A stretch of 64,000 bases of DNA from Amborella trichopoda (taxonomy: Eukaryota > Streptophyta > Magnoliopsida > Amborellales > Amborellaceae): NCBI RefSeq assembly GCF_000471905.2, contig NW_006499563.1, positions 475,907-539,906 on the forward strand, given 5' to 3'. Within the stretch, counting starts at the first letter, position 1, and every line of letters starts with the position of its first letter. A model generated the notes under the pieces. It had not been told where the DNA came from. It made no database searches and saw nothing but the letters and a program-made list of their open reading frames with translations. Of this stretch, positions 1 through 12,507 are shown in pieces. The position numbers and the translations under genes are program-made.

Positions 1-1236
1 ATTACCACTAAAAACCCAAACTCCCCCCAAATCGATGATGGAAATTGAGAACTCAGAGGATGCAATTTCTAAGAATTTCAACGAGTATATGTTTGAGATA
101 GAAAGAGAGAGGAAAATTTATGAAACCATGCCAAAACTCCCCCCAAATCGATTCTACAAAAGAGAAAAAATCATGGCCTAAAAATTTTTGAGGTAGAGAG
201 ATAGATATGTGAACCATGCCCAAAAAACATTGTGATAGAGACAGATAGAGGATCTGTACACATATGCCCCCCAAAATCATCAGAGGTAAAGCAAGAAAAA
301 AATTTTGGTGGATTCCACCAAAATTGTTTTGGATTCCACTAAAAAACCCAAACTCCCCCCAAATCGATGATGGAAATTGAGAACTCAGATATTGTAATTT
401 CTAAGAATTTCAACGAGTATATGTTTGAGAGAGAGAGAGATAGAGGAAAATTGCTGAAACCATGCCCAAACTCGCCCCAAATCGATTCTACAAAAGAAAC
501 AAAATCATGCCCTAAAACTTTTCGAGGTAGAGAGGTAGATATGTGAAACCAAGCCCAAAAAATATTGAGATAAAGAGAGATAGATGATTTGTACAAATAT
601 GCCTAAAACTCATCAGAGATAAAGAGAGAAAAAAAATCTTGGTGGATTCCACCCAAATCGATGATGGAAATTGAGAACTCAAAGATTGTAATTTCTAAGA
701 ATTTCAACGAGTATATATTTGAGATAGAAATAGATAGAGGAAAATTGGTGAAACCATGCCCAAACTCCTCCCAAATCGATTCTACAAAGAGCAAAAATCA
801 TGGCCTAAAATTTTTCGAGGTAGAGAGATAGATATGTGAAACCATGCCCAATGAAACCATGCCCAAAATACATTGTGATAGAGAGAGATAGATGTTCTGT
901 ACAAATATGCTCCAAAAATCATCAAAGGTAAAGAGAGAAAAAACATTTTGGTGGATTCCACCAAAATTGTTTGGGATTCTACTAAAAAGCCCAAACTTAC
1001 CCCAAATCGATGATGGAAATTGAGAACTCAGAGGATGCAATTTTTAAGAATTTCAACGAGTATATGTTTGAGATAGAGAGAGAGAGGAAAATTTATGAAA
1101 CCATGCTCAAACTCCCCCCAAATCGATTCTACAAAAGAGAAAAAATTATTCACTAAAAATTTTCGAGAGAGATAGATATGTGAACCATGCTCAAAAAACA
1201 TTGTCATAGAGAGAGATAGAGGATCTGTACAAATAT
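1..1236. repeat. Tandem satellite, ~300-350 bp unit, about 4 copies
   Basis: The core CCCAAATCGATGATGGAAAT recurs at about 27, 359, 653 and 1002. Spacings are 332, 294 and 349 bp; the short unit lacks a block around AAATTGTTTTGGATTCC. Each unit contains a GATAGAGAGAGA-rich stretch. The array is cut by the window edge on the left and ends abruptly at about 1236. Small reading frames inside are by-products of the repeat. Confidence 0.9.
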
Positions 1237-1826
1237 ATAAACTATTAACTTTGAAAGTAACGGAGATTGAACTCTTTGATAAATGAAGTGGGAAAGTAAG
1301 ATAAAAGTGAAAATACCCGCTAAAATTGAACTACAATTTTGGGTAACACGAAGCGCCAATTTTGATTGTGAAATCAACTATGTAGAACTGTTTTAGATAA
1401 AATCCCCGCCCTAGATAGAACATAAACCCTAATCAATCAAGAACAAAACAATTATATTAAAAAAACGAATCACAGCTATAACACTATGCTAATCACCAGA
1501 AAATCAACAATAACAACATCAAATTTTTACAAAAAATCAACAGGATGAATGACAATATTCGCATAAATAAACTAAATACACAGATTAAAACAATACTATT
1601 ATCCTGAAAAATAAACATACGATAGCCGGAAAACAAGATGCAGTATGAAAAATGAATGAACAGTAGTCGGAAAAGATTGACCAAGCTCAAAATACTAACC
1701 AAAATCAGACCAGAGGCCTCAACCGAGTTGCAATAACCGCCATCCCTCCACCTAATCAAGAACAAGAAGATAAATAAAAATAAAATATTCCCTAACTCGC
1801 TAGAAAATTAAAAACTCAACGGCTAA

Positions 1827-1861
<35 letters not shown>

Positions 1862-2369
1862 AAAAAAAAAGGAAAAAAAAAGAAAAGAAAGACGGAAAGT
1901 TGGAAAAGGGAATACCAGGGAGGAGAGGCTTGGCACAGGGAAGAGGATGAGAGAAAAGCCCTTTTTTTGGGTAAATGAAACGAGAGAGAAAAGAGGAAGA
2001 GAGAGAGGTTGTCCAGAAGAGAGAGAAAGAGATACCTGATTTTGAGTCAGTACGAAAGTCAGAGTACATTATAAAATTATTTATTTTGAATGGAAAAGGC
2101 CGCGTTACGTAAAATCTTTGAAGACCGCCCATCGAACTTCAAGCTGATCCAGTCTGTTGGCGTTTGGGAAAGGGGTGTGCGAGTTGGTTAACATAAACTT
2201 TTCCCATATAAACTTTTGCTTCAAAGAAAATACAACTAGCAAATCTAATATCATAAAACCTTGATGCCACGAAACCAGTTTTCTTTATACAAAGACTAAT
2301 CACAATTCTTATGCTTAGAAATGTAGAGACAATATAATTAAATATGACAAGTAACAAAAGAGAGTGCCG
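1237..2369. other. Unassigned sequence with long poly(A) tract
   Basis: No gene recognised. A poly(A) run at 1828-1859 continues as A-rich sequence to about 1890, then purine-rich GAGAGA sequence. It could be the 3' end of a plus-strand retroposon, but no coding remnant was seen. Confidence 0.4.
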
Positions 2370-3900
2370 AAGATTACTTCAATTGGGCTTATTACACCCC
2401 ACATCGAGTCACCACCATCCGATGGTACGGGATCAGTGATTAACCTTCAATCTCAACCGGAAAAACAAGTTTAGGTTAAACCCTCCAATATAACTATGAA
2501 CTCATCTTCATCACAAATCTCAAACTTAGGTATAACCCATAAAACATAGGTTAAGAGAGATAACATCTACTTAGTACAACCAAACACTTAGATCATCACT
2601 AAGCAAGATGAGAGAGAGAGTTCCATCTAATTGGGGCATACCGCCTAGTTTTCCACAAGAGAGAGAGAGAGAGAGCTTTCTTTCCTAAGTGGGGTGTGCC
2701 CCCATTTTGGCATTATAGACAGAGATAGAATATTAGAGAGAGGAGAGATTTATGGGCATGGGGTCTTCCTGTTATAGCGTAAAAATAGGATTAGGGTTTT
2801 CTATAGCTTGCTGCTTCTTTTGATATTGAATATGCACCATTGATCTTGGGTAACTTACGGGGTGAGAGAATTGAGTCATCAATTCCATAGATGAGACATC
2901 AACATCATATGGAAGGTGTTACAACATTTATCCCCTATTTTTTAAACCATTTTCTCATTAATAAAATTTTTTCAAGCATAATATTGTGCTTACCAAAAAT
3001 TATGCACAAGCCTTATCATGCTTTCCAAATATCCATTCAAAGCATTCTCAAGTTAAAAGCCTTCTAAAACATTGCATAACTTTTTCTTCAAACCAAAGCT
3101 TGATCCAACAAAATTGGAAAGCTCCTTGGAGTGGAGCTTCATGGGCCCCATCCAAATTGCAATGGTGGGCCCATATAGCTTATTGGGCATCTCATGCAAT
3201 AATAAATTTAATTAAAATATTATATAATTGTTAAAAATTCATAAAACTCAATTTAAATAATTAAATCATTCTAAAATCAAATATTTCTTTTTTTATAAAT
3301 TCAATTTAAATAATTAAATCATTCTAAAATCAATATTTCTGTTTTTATAAATTCAATTTTGATAAATAAAATATCCAGAGATCTAGAAAAATTCAAATAA
3401 CAATTCTAAAAATTATATATCATGAAACCAAACATAACTAAATTCATTAGTTGGGAAAAAAATCTATATGATTTAAGAATCAAATAAATAAATATTAGGG
3501 TACTCCACCTTCAACTATGGACTACGGTCCATGCTTGCTTTGTCAAACCGATCCAATGTTATCCATGATCTACAGTCTATACAGGGGCCCATTAGTGGGT
3601 TACCAAAGTCTAACCAATGGGCAAGGGGTCGTATCCCAGTTTGTGGATTTCAAGTTCTTCCTAGAGACGTACCAAGGTCAACTAGACATGAACGATATCT
3701 CTTGCACATGCATAAGCTTCACCTTGAAAGGTGGTTCGCTTTCTCGAAATGACTATCATATATGCAACATCGTGTGATGGCACGCAGATGAGGCATTGGC
3801 CTCCGTCTTTGAAGGCCACCATCATACACAAGGTCACACAATCTCTCGGCTCACTCATCCGGGCATACTCCGACCTTAGTAAGGGATGACCTATTAAAAT
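2370..3900 (-). repeat. LTR-like repeat, minus orientation
   Basis: In reverse complement it shares an ordered set of short matches with 45060-46390: a TGTGAG/CCTTGTGT block, GGCCAATGCCTCATC, CCATCACAC, GGTTAGACTTTGGTA, a CTGTAG/GATCATGG block, and CTCTGGATATTTTATTT. It ends in GA-rich and GGCACACCCC-like sequence. Ordered similarity without coding capacity suggests diverged solo LTRs of one family. Boundaries are approximate. Confidence 0.4.
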
Positions 3901-4715
3901 TATTATCGAATAGTTTTCTATAACTAGGTAACATAGGTTTTTACCAACTGACTGACCTAGTTCGTAATGCTTAGTTTGGTATCAGCAAATATTATTTGTG
4001 TAGTGTGGTTCATGAAGGATGATACTCCTATTGAGTTCATGTTCCATTATATCAAAATGTTTATTACAAGCACTCATAAGGGCTTTAATAGTCACATATA
4101 TCAAATATCTCCCAGTTGGTCTTTGAGGGCCTTACAATATCTCTTTGTTACTTTCTCTCATCCCCATCTCTTTCACATGTTTTACAAAAACAATAAGGGC
4201 AACCCCCTTTGTCAGATGATCTGCAATTCATATCTGTTGATATATAGCTAATATCGATCTCTCTCAATCTAACATCATTCCTCATGTACTAGAAATATGG
4301 TTTTATATACTTAGAGTTCATATGAAATTATGTCTCATTTGACACGCAAATCGCCGTCGTATTGTCGCAGAAAATCTTTATTGCCTAACAATACATGGGA
4401 TTAAAGTCAAGTTGATTAATAAATTTTTTAATTCATACGGCCTCCTTAATGGCCAAACAGCAAGCCATATACTCTGCCTCCATGGTGGACAATGTCACAA
4501 CATCATGTTTATTTGATTTTCAAGAAACTGCGTCCCTGAACACATATTTAAATGTGGACTTCGCATCATCTAGATCCGTGAGATAGTTTGAATTTGAATA
4601 TCTCTCAATTATAATTTCAGTCACTCCTCCAATATGTAACCACGTAATTCACAGTTCCTTTTAAATATCTGAGGATTCTCTTAACCGCCTTCCAATGCTC
4701 ATCTTTAAGATTACA

Positions 4716-4913
4716 TTAGAATCGGCTAACCATGCTCATGATAAAAGACAAGTCAGATCTTGTTCCCGTCATGGCGTACATAAAGGACCCAACCACAATT
4801 CTATATGGCACGCTCTCCATGGCTTTTATATCATTATCTTTACTATGACACATATTATTACTGAGCTTCGTCTTTTTGTCTATCGGGGTGGACATGAGCT
4901 TACACTTATCCAT
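4716..4913 (-). pseudogene. copia RT/RNase H connection fragment
   Basis: 65 codons reading MSTPIDKKTKLSNN, then VPYRIVVGSFMYAMTGTRSD, the conserved copia segment between RT and RNase H. It belongs to the minus-strand element at 4240-8350. Confidence 0.7.
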
Positions 4914-6076
4914 ATTAAACTTTTTTGGATAGTTCTCTCTTTTTTGTTTTTTATTATCTTGATGCCCAACACCTATGAAGCTTCTCCAAGATCCTTCATA
5001 TTGAAGTGTTGTGCAAAGAATGTTTTCGTCCCTACTACTCGGGCAATCGAGTTACTAACAATTAACATATCATCCATATATAAAGAAATAAACACCATTA
5101 CTCCCACTGATACTTTGATAGATACATAGTCCTTATCATTCATAGAGAATCCCCCAAGGGTTATGGTCTCTTGAAATTTTATATATCACTGACACATTTC
5201 TTATTTTAGCCATCGTTTGGTAGCCACATTCATAGAACTACATATGTCATTATGAATGATTTCTAAAACGTTAGTAGTTCTTTTTGCCCTAGTGGGATTT
5301 TTCCTTATTATTTTTCATTACACACAAATTCACACACGTTCGATAAATCTCCCTTATGATTATGAAGAATACCCTTCTTTTTCAATCTTTCTATTATTTT
5401 GTAATTACTGTGTTATAACCGGTAGCATCCAAACTATTAGGGGATGAAACATAAGCAATGTTCTCTTTTATTTCAATAGTAAATAAACCATCCACAAGAC
5501 GTTAAATCATAATAACATTATCGCTCTTCTTGACTACCACCTTCTCTCCAACGAAAATGGTCATAAAACCCGCCCGAGCCATCTTGGGAATTGAAATGAA
5601 ACATTTTATCATATTATGAGCATAAAGTGTTTACTTTAGGATCAAGATGCTCACACTTTTCAATTTATGCTCAAAATCCCTGACTCCAAGTACGTCAGTC
5701 TTTTGGTTACCTCCCATATAGATGTGTTGCTCACCCAGCTCCATGGGAGTAAAAGAGCGGAATCCATCTTTGGTGTTCGTGACATGAGTTATAGCTCCCG
5801 AGTCAAGTCACCAAGAAGCTCCCTTGGGGACGGCTAGCAACGTCTAAAAGATCACACAAGCAAGTTCCTTGTTGGTCCCACCAAATTTGTTGGACTGATA
5901 ATACTTGGCTATGTAGCCCACCTTCTTGCAAATAAAGTAAGTCATAGTCTCTCTCTTTGTACCTTTATTCCAAAATCTCTATTCTTGTCATCCCCTCTCT
6001 TTCTAAAATTGTTTCTTCCCTTTGCTTTCTTTGGTTTAAAAAAGGGTTGAGATTTTACCAAGTGTATGGCATCCCT

Positions 6077-6277
6077 TTAAGTTGGTGTCGATGTCGATGC
6101 ATGTTTTGATTTCCTTCTTTCTTCTTCTCCTTTGATAGTCGTGATGAGCTCCTCCAATTTTGCGGTCTTTTGTTGAGCGGAGAGAGAAGACACAAATGTT
6201 TCACATGAGTTAGGAAGTGAACTCATGAGATGAATCACTTGCATGAGTTCAATAGGTTTTGTGCCAGTGTCTTCCAT
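6077..6277 (-). pseudogene. copia gag (UBN2) fragment
   Basis: Open for 66 codons: KPIELMQVIHLMSSLP, SLSAQQKTAKLEELI, then EEERRKSK, the typical end of the copia gag_pre/UBN2 domain. The downstream zinc knuckle (near 5930) has lost cysteines. Part of the element at 4240-8350. Confidence 0.65.
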
Positions 6278-6455
6278 CTCTCAAACTAGTGCACGAAAGG
6301 TATACACATAATCCGAGAATTTAGTTCCCTCCATCGTATTTAACTCATTGTACTTCTTCATAGCCATGACTTGTTCACGAGAGAAGGGTTTGCATGCTCC
6401 CTCTCAAGTCTACCATAGATTCTACTTACAGTGAAAATTGACTCATACTCGGTAG

Positions 6456-7500
6456 CAGTGGTTTAAAAAATAGATCGGTGCCCCATGTCGGGCACCCCAA
6501 AAACCCATATGGATCGGTGAATCGACGTTTTGGATTGGGAATCAGCCGAATCGGTTGGATTTGGCCTTAAAAAAAATTCAAAAGAATTATTAAAACTCAT
6601 TATAAATGTTGTTTTTTAGGATTCCAATAAGAAATGAGGGGTATTACATTAATAATTTTCATTTTTTTTCATCAATATGCGAATATTGAGATGTTCTTTC
6701 CCTATGTGAACTATTGTTAACTATTAAATTTACATCACACAAAAGAAAAAACATAGAATTATCATGGATGAAATATATAATTATACATGGACCACAATAA
6801 ATTAATAATACAAATAAATTAATTTATTACTATAACAAAAATAATACATTATATACTTTATAACAAATAAATTAATAAATAAAATAAAAGATTTGATTAT
6901 CAATGTATAATTATTATTTATAATATTATAACAACTATGATTAAAAACTATATTAAAAAACACTTCCATATCATGCGATAAAAATAAAAATAAAAATAAA
7001 TTCCCTTATAAATTTCAATGTTATGACATTACAAAAATATTCAAGAAACAAATTTCACCTAAAAATAGAACCTAACAATGTCAAAATTATGAAAAAATAA
7101 TAAAAAGAAAAAATTTAAATTACATATCATCTATCATAATATTTTACAAAGTAAGATATTCCATGTTAATTTCAAAGATGGAAAAGCATTTTGAGGTTGT
7201 AATGTGGGAATTGATGACGTGGCTCCTAAGTTTTGTTGATACGCTTCAATGGTGAGGATGGGAAGTGATGACATGGCTCTTGGAACGTTTTAATTATATG
7301 AGGAAGTAAAATATCTTGAAAATAAAAATCGTGAAAACCGGTTGAACTTACCAAGTTATGGTTGGGAAGTGATGACATGGCTCTTGGAACGTTTTAATGA
7401 TACGAGGAAGTAAAATATCTTAAAAGTAAAAATCGTGAGAACCGGTTGAACTTACCGAGTGATCACTATGAATCACATTAGTGACGAGACAGATGATCGA
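6456..7500. repeat. AT-rich block with a ~104-bp tandem duplication
   Basis: This block interrupts the copia gag. About 7257-7360 and 7361-7460 repeat GGGAAGTGATGACATGGCTC and GTGAAAACCGGTTGAACTTA-like sequence. The left part (6600-7150) is simple AT-rich sequence without recognisable coding. Confidence 0.55.
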
Positions 7501-7544
7501 TTTTCGGGCTGAATTTGGTCATTTTTAAACCGCTGCTTGGAAGC

Positions 7545-7990
7545 ATACGAGTCGGTGATTTTTATGGGGCCGATTTTATATCGACTTGGTCAGTTTTAAA
7601 CAGCTACTGGGAAGCATACGAGTCGGTGATTTTAAACCATTGCTCGGAAGCATACGAGTCGGTGATAGCGTGTAAAAGGATGTGCTTACATCTCAAGTTT
7701 TTGCGTTTTCAAGTAGCATATTCATTTTTTATTGTTTGAGATGAGCTGACATTTTTATTCGAAAGCATACGAGTCGATCATAGAGCACAAAAGGATGTGC
7801 TTACGTATCAAGTTTTTATGTTTTCAAGTAACATGCTCATCTTTGAATACTTGAGATGAGTCGACACTTAGACTCGGAAACATACGAGTCGGTCATAGTG
7901 CACAAAAGGATGTACTTACATCTCAAGTTTTTACGTTTTCAAGTAGCATACTCATCTTTAATTGCTTGAGATGAGTCGACACTTAGACGA
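7545..7990 (-). repeat. 115-bp triplication inside copia gag
   Basis: CATACGAGTCGGTCATAG-like starts at 7651, 7766 and 7881, an exact 115-bp spacing, with two shorter echoes of CATACGAGTCGGTGATTT at about 7545 and 7615. On the minus strand the unit reads like gag (KRKNLRCKYILL, TDSYVSE), so part of gag was tandemly multiplied. Confidence 0.8.
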
Positions 7991-8549
7991 TGGGGACGAT
8001 ACTCATAAAGCATCTCATGCAAGTGTTAATTATAAAGGACATACTCAATCTTTCTTTTCCAAGAGGCATAATTAGTCCCATAAAACTTTTCGGTTTTTAG
8101 GATATCTGAAATGAAGGTACGGGTAGCCATATCTTTATTCCCAAGATAGATCTAGACTCAATAAAGAGAAAAGACTCTTAATGACAACAAATAATTATTG
8201 CTCTGATACCAATGAAAGAAAGACTAATGTGATCTTGTCAAGGTATATATTTTATTATTTTTCTTCTCTTTTATCCCTTTTCTTTTATTTATTTATTTTT
8301 TTTGGCAAAGATTACTTATAAGTAGTCTTATTACAATAAACTATGTGTAAACCCCCATTTTGGAATTAACTATTTTTACATATTTTCCCTAACGTTTTCT
8401 AGCTCTATGATAAAATTTGGAGGTGCGCCTTAATTGGACTGTTTAAGGTTGCGACCTTATAGAAACTACATTTATATATATCTAGCAAAATTTCCTCAGG
8501 AATTATTAGATGCCCTACATAAAAAATTCAATAAGATACACGTTTGTAT

Positions 8550-9075
8550 AATTGTGGCAAAGTAAGACATTATAAAAATAAATGTAAAATAAAGAAAAAG
8601 ATAAATTCCCTACAACTAGAAAATAATATTAAAAAACAACTGCTTGACATATTACAATTGATGGGGAGTCTCTGAAAGTTATTCTGATTCTGATATGGAA
8701 ATGCTAACTAGAGAAATAAGAGATGAATATTTAATCTTTAGCAGTTCTGACTCTGATTATAATAGTGATAATCCTGATACCCCATGCTTTTGTAATACGC
8801 TCACTAAAGAAGAAAATCTAATTATAGATTTAATTGATAAAATAACTAATCCTGAAGCTAAGCGAGAAGCTTTAGTCCAATATATAAATATAGCTAAAAC
8901 AAATAATAAACCTTCTACTCCTCTAGTACGTACTAGAGAAGACTATAGTTTTGCTGACATTGTCAGAAGAGTAGAAAGCAAAAACTATTATAATAAAGAG
9001 CCTTCTCTTTCTGAACTAAGACATGAAATAAATGAGGTTCGTAATGAACTAATAAATTTGAAAAATAGAGTCTAG
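8550..9075 (+). pseudogene. Pararetrovirus A capsid C-terminus with damaged zinc knuckle
   Basis: YNCGKVRHYKNKC near 8553-8591 is a CCHC knuckle that has lost its first Cys and changed the Gly. An open stretch from 8695 (acidic, Ser/Asp-rich: FSSSDSDYNSD) ends with a stop at 9073-9075. A heptad-like tail [19 protein letters not shown] suggests a coiled coil. The same region recurs at 36660-37200 and 63166-63570. Confidence 0.8.
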
Positions 9076-9099
9076 ATTATAGAATTAGTTACTAACCCT

Positions 9100-9534
9100 T
9101 TGGAAGAAAGCCATATTAATGAACCTACTGATGATGAAATAGAATTCAATAATATTATAAAAAATTATAAAAACCTACTACCCGAGACAGAAAATACTCT
9201 TCCTAAGGTAATTAATGAACCAGAATCTCATGATATGAATATAATACAAGATTGTAATTTTGTTAGCCTTCTTGATAGAGTAATCACTCAAAAATGGTTT
9301 ACCGTAATAAAAATAGTCGTTCAGAAGGATTATAGTTTTCAAACTATTGTTCTAATAGATTCAGGAGCAGATTTAAATTGTATAAATGAAGGGCTTGTCC
9401 CTACTAAATATTTTAGTAAGACGACACAAGTCTTAAATACGGCAGATGACAGTAAAATGATTATAAACTATAAACTTTCTGATGCTGTAGTATATAATAA
9501 TGGTAACTGCTTTGAATTCCCTCAATTATGGTGA
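9100..9534 (+). pseudogene. Pararetrovirus A protease region
   Basis: 144 codons including the aspartic protease active site LIDSGADL near 9352-9375, followed by [12 protein letters not shown]. The frame is lost at 9534, just before the segment leading into RT. Confidence 0.8.
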
Positions 9535-10665
9535 AAGGATTAAGCCAATCCGTAATCCTAGGAACCCCATTTTTAAATATGCTTTATCCAATAAAAATTG
9601 ATAGCACTGGAATTGAAGCTAATATTGAAGGATATGATGTAAAATTCAATTTCATTGAAAAACCCAAAATTCGAGAAATCAATAATATAGAAGAAAAAAA
9701 TCTCTAATAAAGAAATTTTTTATATTACCTCAAGGACGAAATAAAATATAAAACAATAGAAACCAAACTCTTGATTCGTGAAAATAAAAGAACAATAGAA
9801 AGCCTTAAAAATAATATTGAAAAAGAAATATGTGCTGAACTCCCAAATGCTTTTTGGGATAGAAAAAAACATATTGTTAATTTACCATATGAAGCTGATT
9901 TTCATGAGGATAAAATTCCTACCACAGGCCTATTCAAATGAATCCTAGACTTTTAGAAATCTGTAAAAAGGAGATTGCTGAGTTACTTCAAAAGAGACTT
10001 ATTAGAAAAAGCTCTTCTTTTTGGAGTTGTTCCGCATTCTATGTTGAAAAGGCCTTTGAAATAGAACGGGGTGCACCTTGATTAGTAATAAATTATATGC
10101 CCCTCAATAAAGCCTTAAGATGGATAAGAGATCTCATTCGTAATAAAAGAGATCTCTTGGATAGACTTGTTAATGCTTGTATTTTCTCAAAATTCAATTT
10201 AAAGTCTGGATATTGGCAAATCCAGATTGCTGAAAATGATCATTATAAGAACTGCCTTTAATGTTCCCTTTGGGCAATATGAGTGGAATGTTATGCCCTT
10301 TGGCCTAAAGAATGCCCCTTCAAAATTTCAAAATATTATGAATGACATTTTAATCCCTATACTAAATTCATGATTGTATATATTGATGATGTCCTAGTTT
10401 TCTCTGAGAATCTAGAACAACATTTTAAACACCTAAATGTTTTTATTAAAGCAATAAAAATGGCCGGCCTAGTTGTTTCAACCAAAAAGATTAGTGTTTG
10501 CCAAATAAATATTAGATTTTTGGGACATAATATTTTCCAAAGAAGAATAATCCCCATAGATAGAGCCATTGATTTTGCTAATAAATTCCCTGATATAATC
10601 AAAGATAAAATTGAACTCCAAAGATTTCTTGGTTGTCTCAATTATATCGCTGATTTTTATTAAGC
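9535..10665 (+). pseudogene. Pararetrovirus A reverse transcriptase (frameshifted)
   Basis: RT motifs are spread over at least two frames: KSGYWQIQIA near 10202, [20 protein letters not shown] near 10272-10335, and the catalytic YIDDVLVFS at 10379-10405. A stop in the SLN/FCxxxx region and indels near 9690, 9940 and 10250 disable it. Confidence 0.8.
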
Positions 10666-10669
10666 TATT

Positions 10670-11190
10670 GATGCTAAACCATTATTCCAACGGTTAAAAA
10701 AGAATCCTCCTGATTGGACGGATGTACATACTTCAACGGTTCGTAAAATAAAAATAAAGGCAAAAGAATTACTCTGTCTTACACTCTCCGATCCTACTGC
10801 TTTTAAAATCATTGAATGTGATGCTTCAGATAAAGGATTGGGAGGAATCTTAAAACAATGGATTTTAAATAAAGAACAGTTGGTCCGTTTTACTTCTAGA
10901 GCTTGGAATCCAACCCAACAAAATTATTCCACGGTTAAAAAGGAAATTCTAGTCATTGTCCACTGTGTAACAAAATTTCAGAGTGATCTCCTCAATAAAA
11001 AATTCTTGATTCGTACCGATTGTAAAGCTGCAAAAGATATACTTCACAAATATGTGAAAAAATCTCGTTTCAAAACAGATCTTTGCGAGATGGCAAGGTA
11101 TTCTCTCTTCCTTTGAATTTGACATTGAACATATCAAAGGTAATACTAATTATCCTAACTTTTTGACCCGAGAATTTTTGCAGGGAGGGC
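10670..11190 (+). pseudogene. Pararetrovirus A RNase H
   Basis: ECDASDKGLGGILKQ (first catalytic Asp), [20 protein letters not shown], then IRTDCKAAKDIL. A frameshift after about 11090 separates the last part, which ends [11 protein letters not shown], the usual end of the viral polyprotein. Confidence 0.8.
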
Positions 11191-11217
11191 AGGAGGAATC
11201 TACCAAAAAAGGAAAAT

Positions 11218-11830
11218 ATGGAGATAGTCCCGGTTCCAAGTAAAACCTTGGCATCATCATCATCACCAATAACCCCAAAACAATTAATTAGAAAACAAGC
11301 TCAAGAAATAACATTTTCTCTTGAGCCTAAACCAATAACTGCAAATACACCCGGAGAAAAAAAGCAAATTTATAGAAACTTCTTTTATAACGATTATCAT
11401 GATAGAAGATGATCACAAGGATAAATATCCCAGTGAAATAGCTGCAATATATGTGAGAAATCATCTACATCCTAATAATGGAGAAAAGAATAGAGAATGG
11501 TATGAAACCATCATTCTTGAAACAAGATCAATAACTATGGTCCATTTTTATAAAAAAAATACTAATATGATTGCATATTCCAAATTCCAAATACGCAAAA
11601 TAATTTCATATAAAGAATGGGGTGTTGACCCACTGAAACCTAGAAGAATACAAGCTGAAGGTTTCAATAATAAATACTACCAATATTTTGAATATATTAA
11701 AGCATGGCATGAAGTGTTTGCTTTTCAAAATGATATGAATTCTCTTATATGGTTTCTACAAATAAAAATACTAGTAATAAGGGAATTCCCAAACTGGTTC
11801 AGAAATTGGTATCTGTTAATTGTCTGTTAA
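11218..11830 (+). pseudogene. Pararetrovirus A 3' ORF of unknown function
   Basis: Two overlapping frames (11218-11412 and 11399-11830) cover a separate ORF after RNase H. It contains EIAAIYVRNHLHPNNG, FQIRKIISYKEWG and WHEVFAFQNDMNS, then PNWFRNW. The same protein, with a longer C-terminus, is at 62229-63009 (minus). Here the C-terminus is replaced by AT-rich sequence after 11800. Function not known to me. Confidence 0.65.
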
Positions 11831-12507
11831 TTGTTTGTTAATTGGTATATATATTATTTGTATATATATACCTAGCTTTCAATTAAATAATTATGATTAC
11901 ATGGTTGATTACTAAAAATTCTTGTTCTTTTTGCTCTAAAGTGCTCTTGCTTCTTGCTTCTTGTTTCTTATTGCCAAAGCCATGTATACAGTTCTTCAAC
12001 AAACCAAGTGAGTTCTTCCTTGCCCTCTCTATCTATGCCACACACACAGTTCTTCTCTATCCCTCTCTCTCTATGCTACACACAATCCGTTTATAATATA
12101 ATTTCCACCACCAAGATCTGTTTATTACTAATTGTATCGTGGCTTGAAGGGGGGCAAAAAGTTTACTTGAGGGTGAGGTCCTAAACAATCAAATTAAGGC
12201 ACACCTAAAAAATGCACCCTTTGTTGCAATTTTTGCAATATTCTTGTTGCATGTACCATTTGTTGCTCCCAATATGTTTGTTTGATTAATTAGAAAATAT
12301 TTTATATACTCTTTTTTGAAATGTGGCAATATTGATACACTCTTGACAGTTCTTCACTAATATATTTAGTAAATAGGAGCTTAGTTGAGTCTTTCACATG
12401 CGAGAAACCTTCTTAATGAACATGCGAGAACTCTTTAGTTATTTTTGCTTTTGTTTTACGTCTTTGCGTGATAGAAAAATATTCACTTCAAGAGTTGTTA
12501 ATGTATT
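11831..12507. other. Spacer between inverted viral copies
   Basis: AT-rich, no gene seen. 12178-12213 (AGGTCCTAAACAATCAAATT and on) is an imperfect inverted match to 8420-8460 at the left edge of fossil A, so similar sequence flanks the virus in opposite orientations. Confidence 0.4.

Larger units (their letters stand above)
4240..8350 (-). mobile_element. Degenerate Ty1-copia retrotransposon (minus strand)
   Basis: A primer-binding site TGGTATCAGAGC (minus strand, 8211-8200) complementary to initiator tRNA-Met is followed by a gag start at 8130 (MATRTFISDILKTEKFYG), gag sequence around 6277-6077 (LMSSLPNSCETFVSSL), a protease motif LDSGAITHV near 5800, an RT motif LYMDDML near 5070, and RT/RNase H sequence at 4913-4716 (VVGSFMYAMTGTRSDL). 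Many stops, no intact integrase, and a foreign or rearranged block between about 6456 and 7500. A short 5' LTR may occupy 8213-8350. Confidence 0.75.
8430..11830 (+). mobile_element. Endogenous pararetrovirus fossil A (Caulimoviridae)
   Basis: Order on the plus strand: capsid zinc knuckle, capsid/protease linker, aspartic protease, reverse transcriptase, RNase H, then a separate 3' ORF. No integrase and no LTRs, which separates it from Ty3 elements. Several frameshifts and stops break it. Overall layout resembles petuvirus/florendovirus-type endogenous viruses (family knowledge); genus assignment is inference. It lies downstream of the DCL4 3' end. Confidence 0.85.

Noticed and set aside
1493..2357. 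Small minus-strand proteins
   Set aside because: Low-complexity reading frames produced by AT-rich and poly(A) sequence, with no domain or codon signature.
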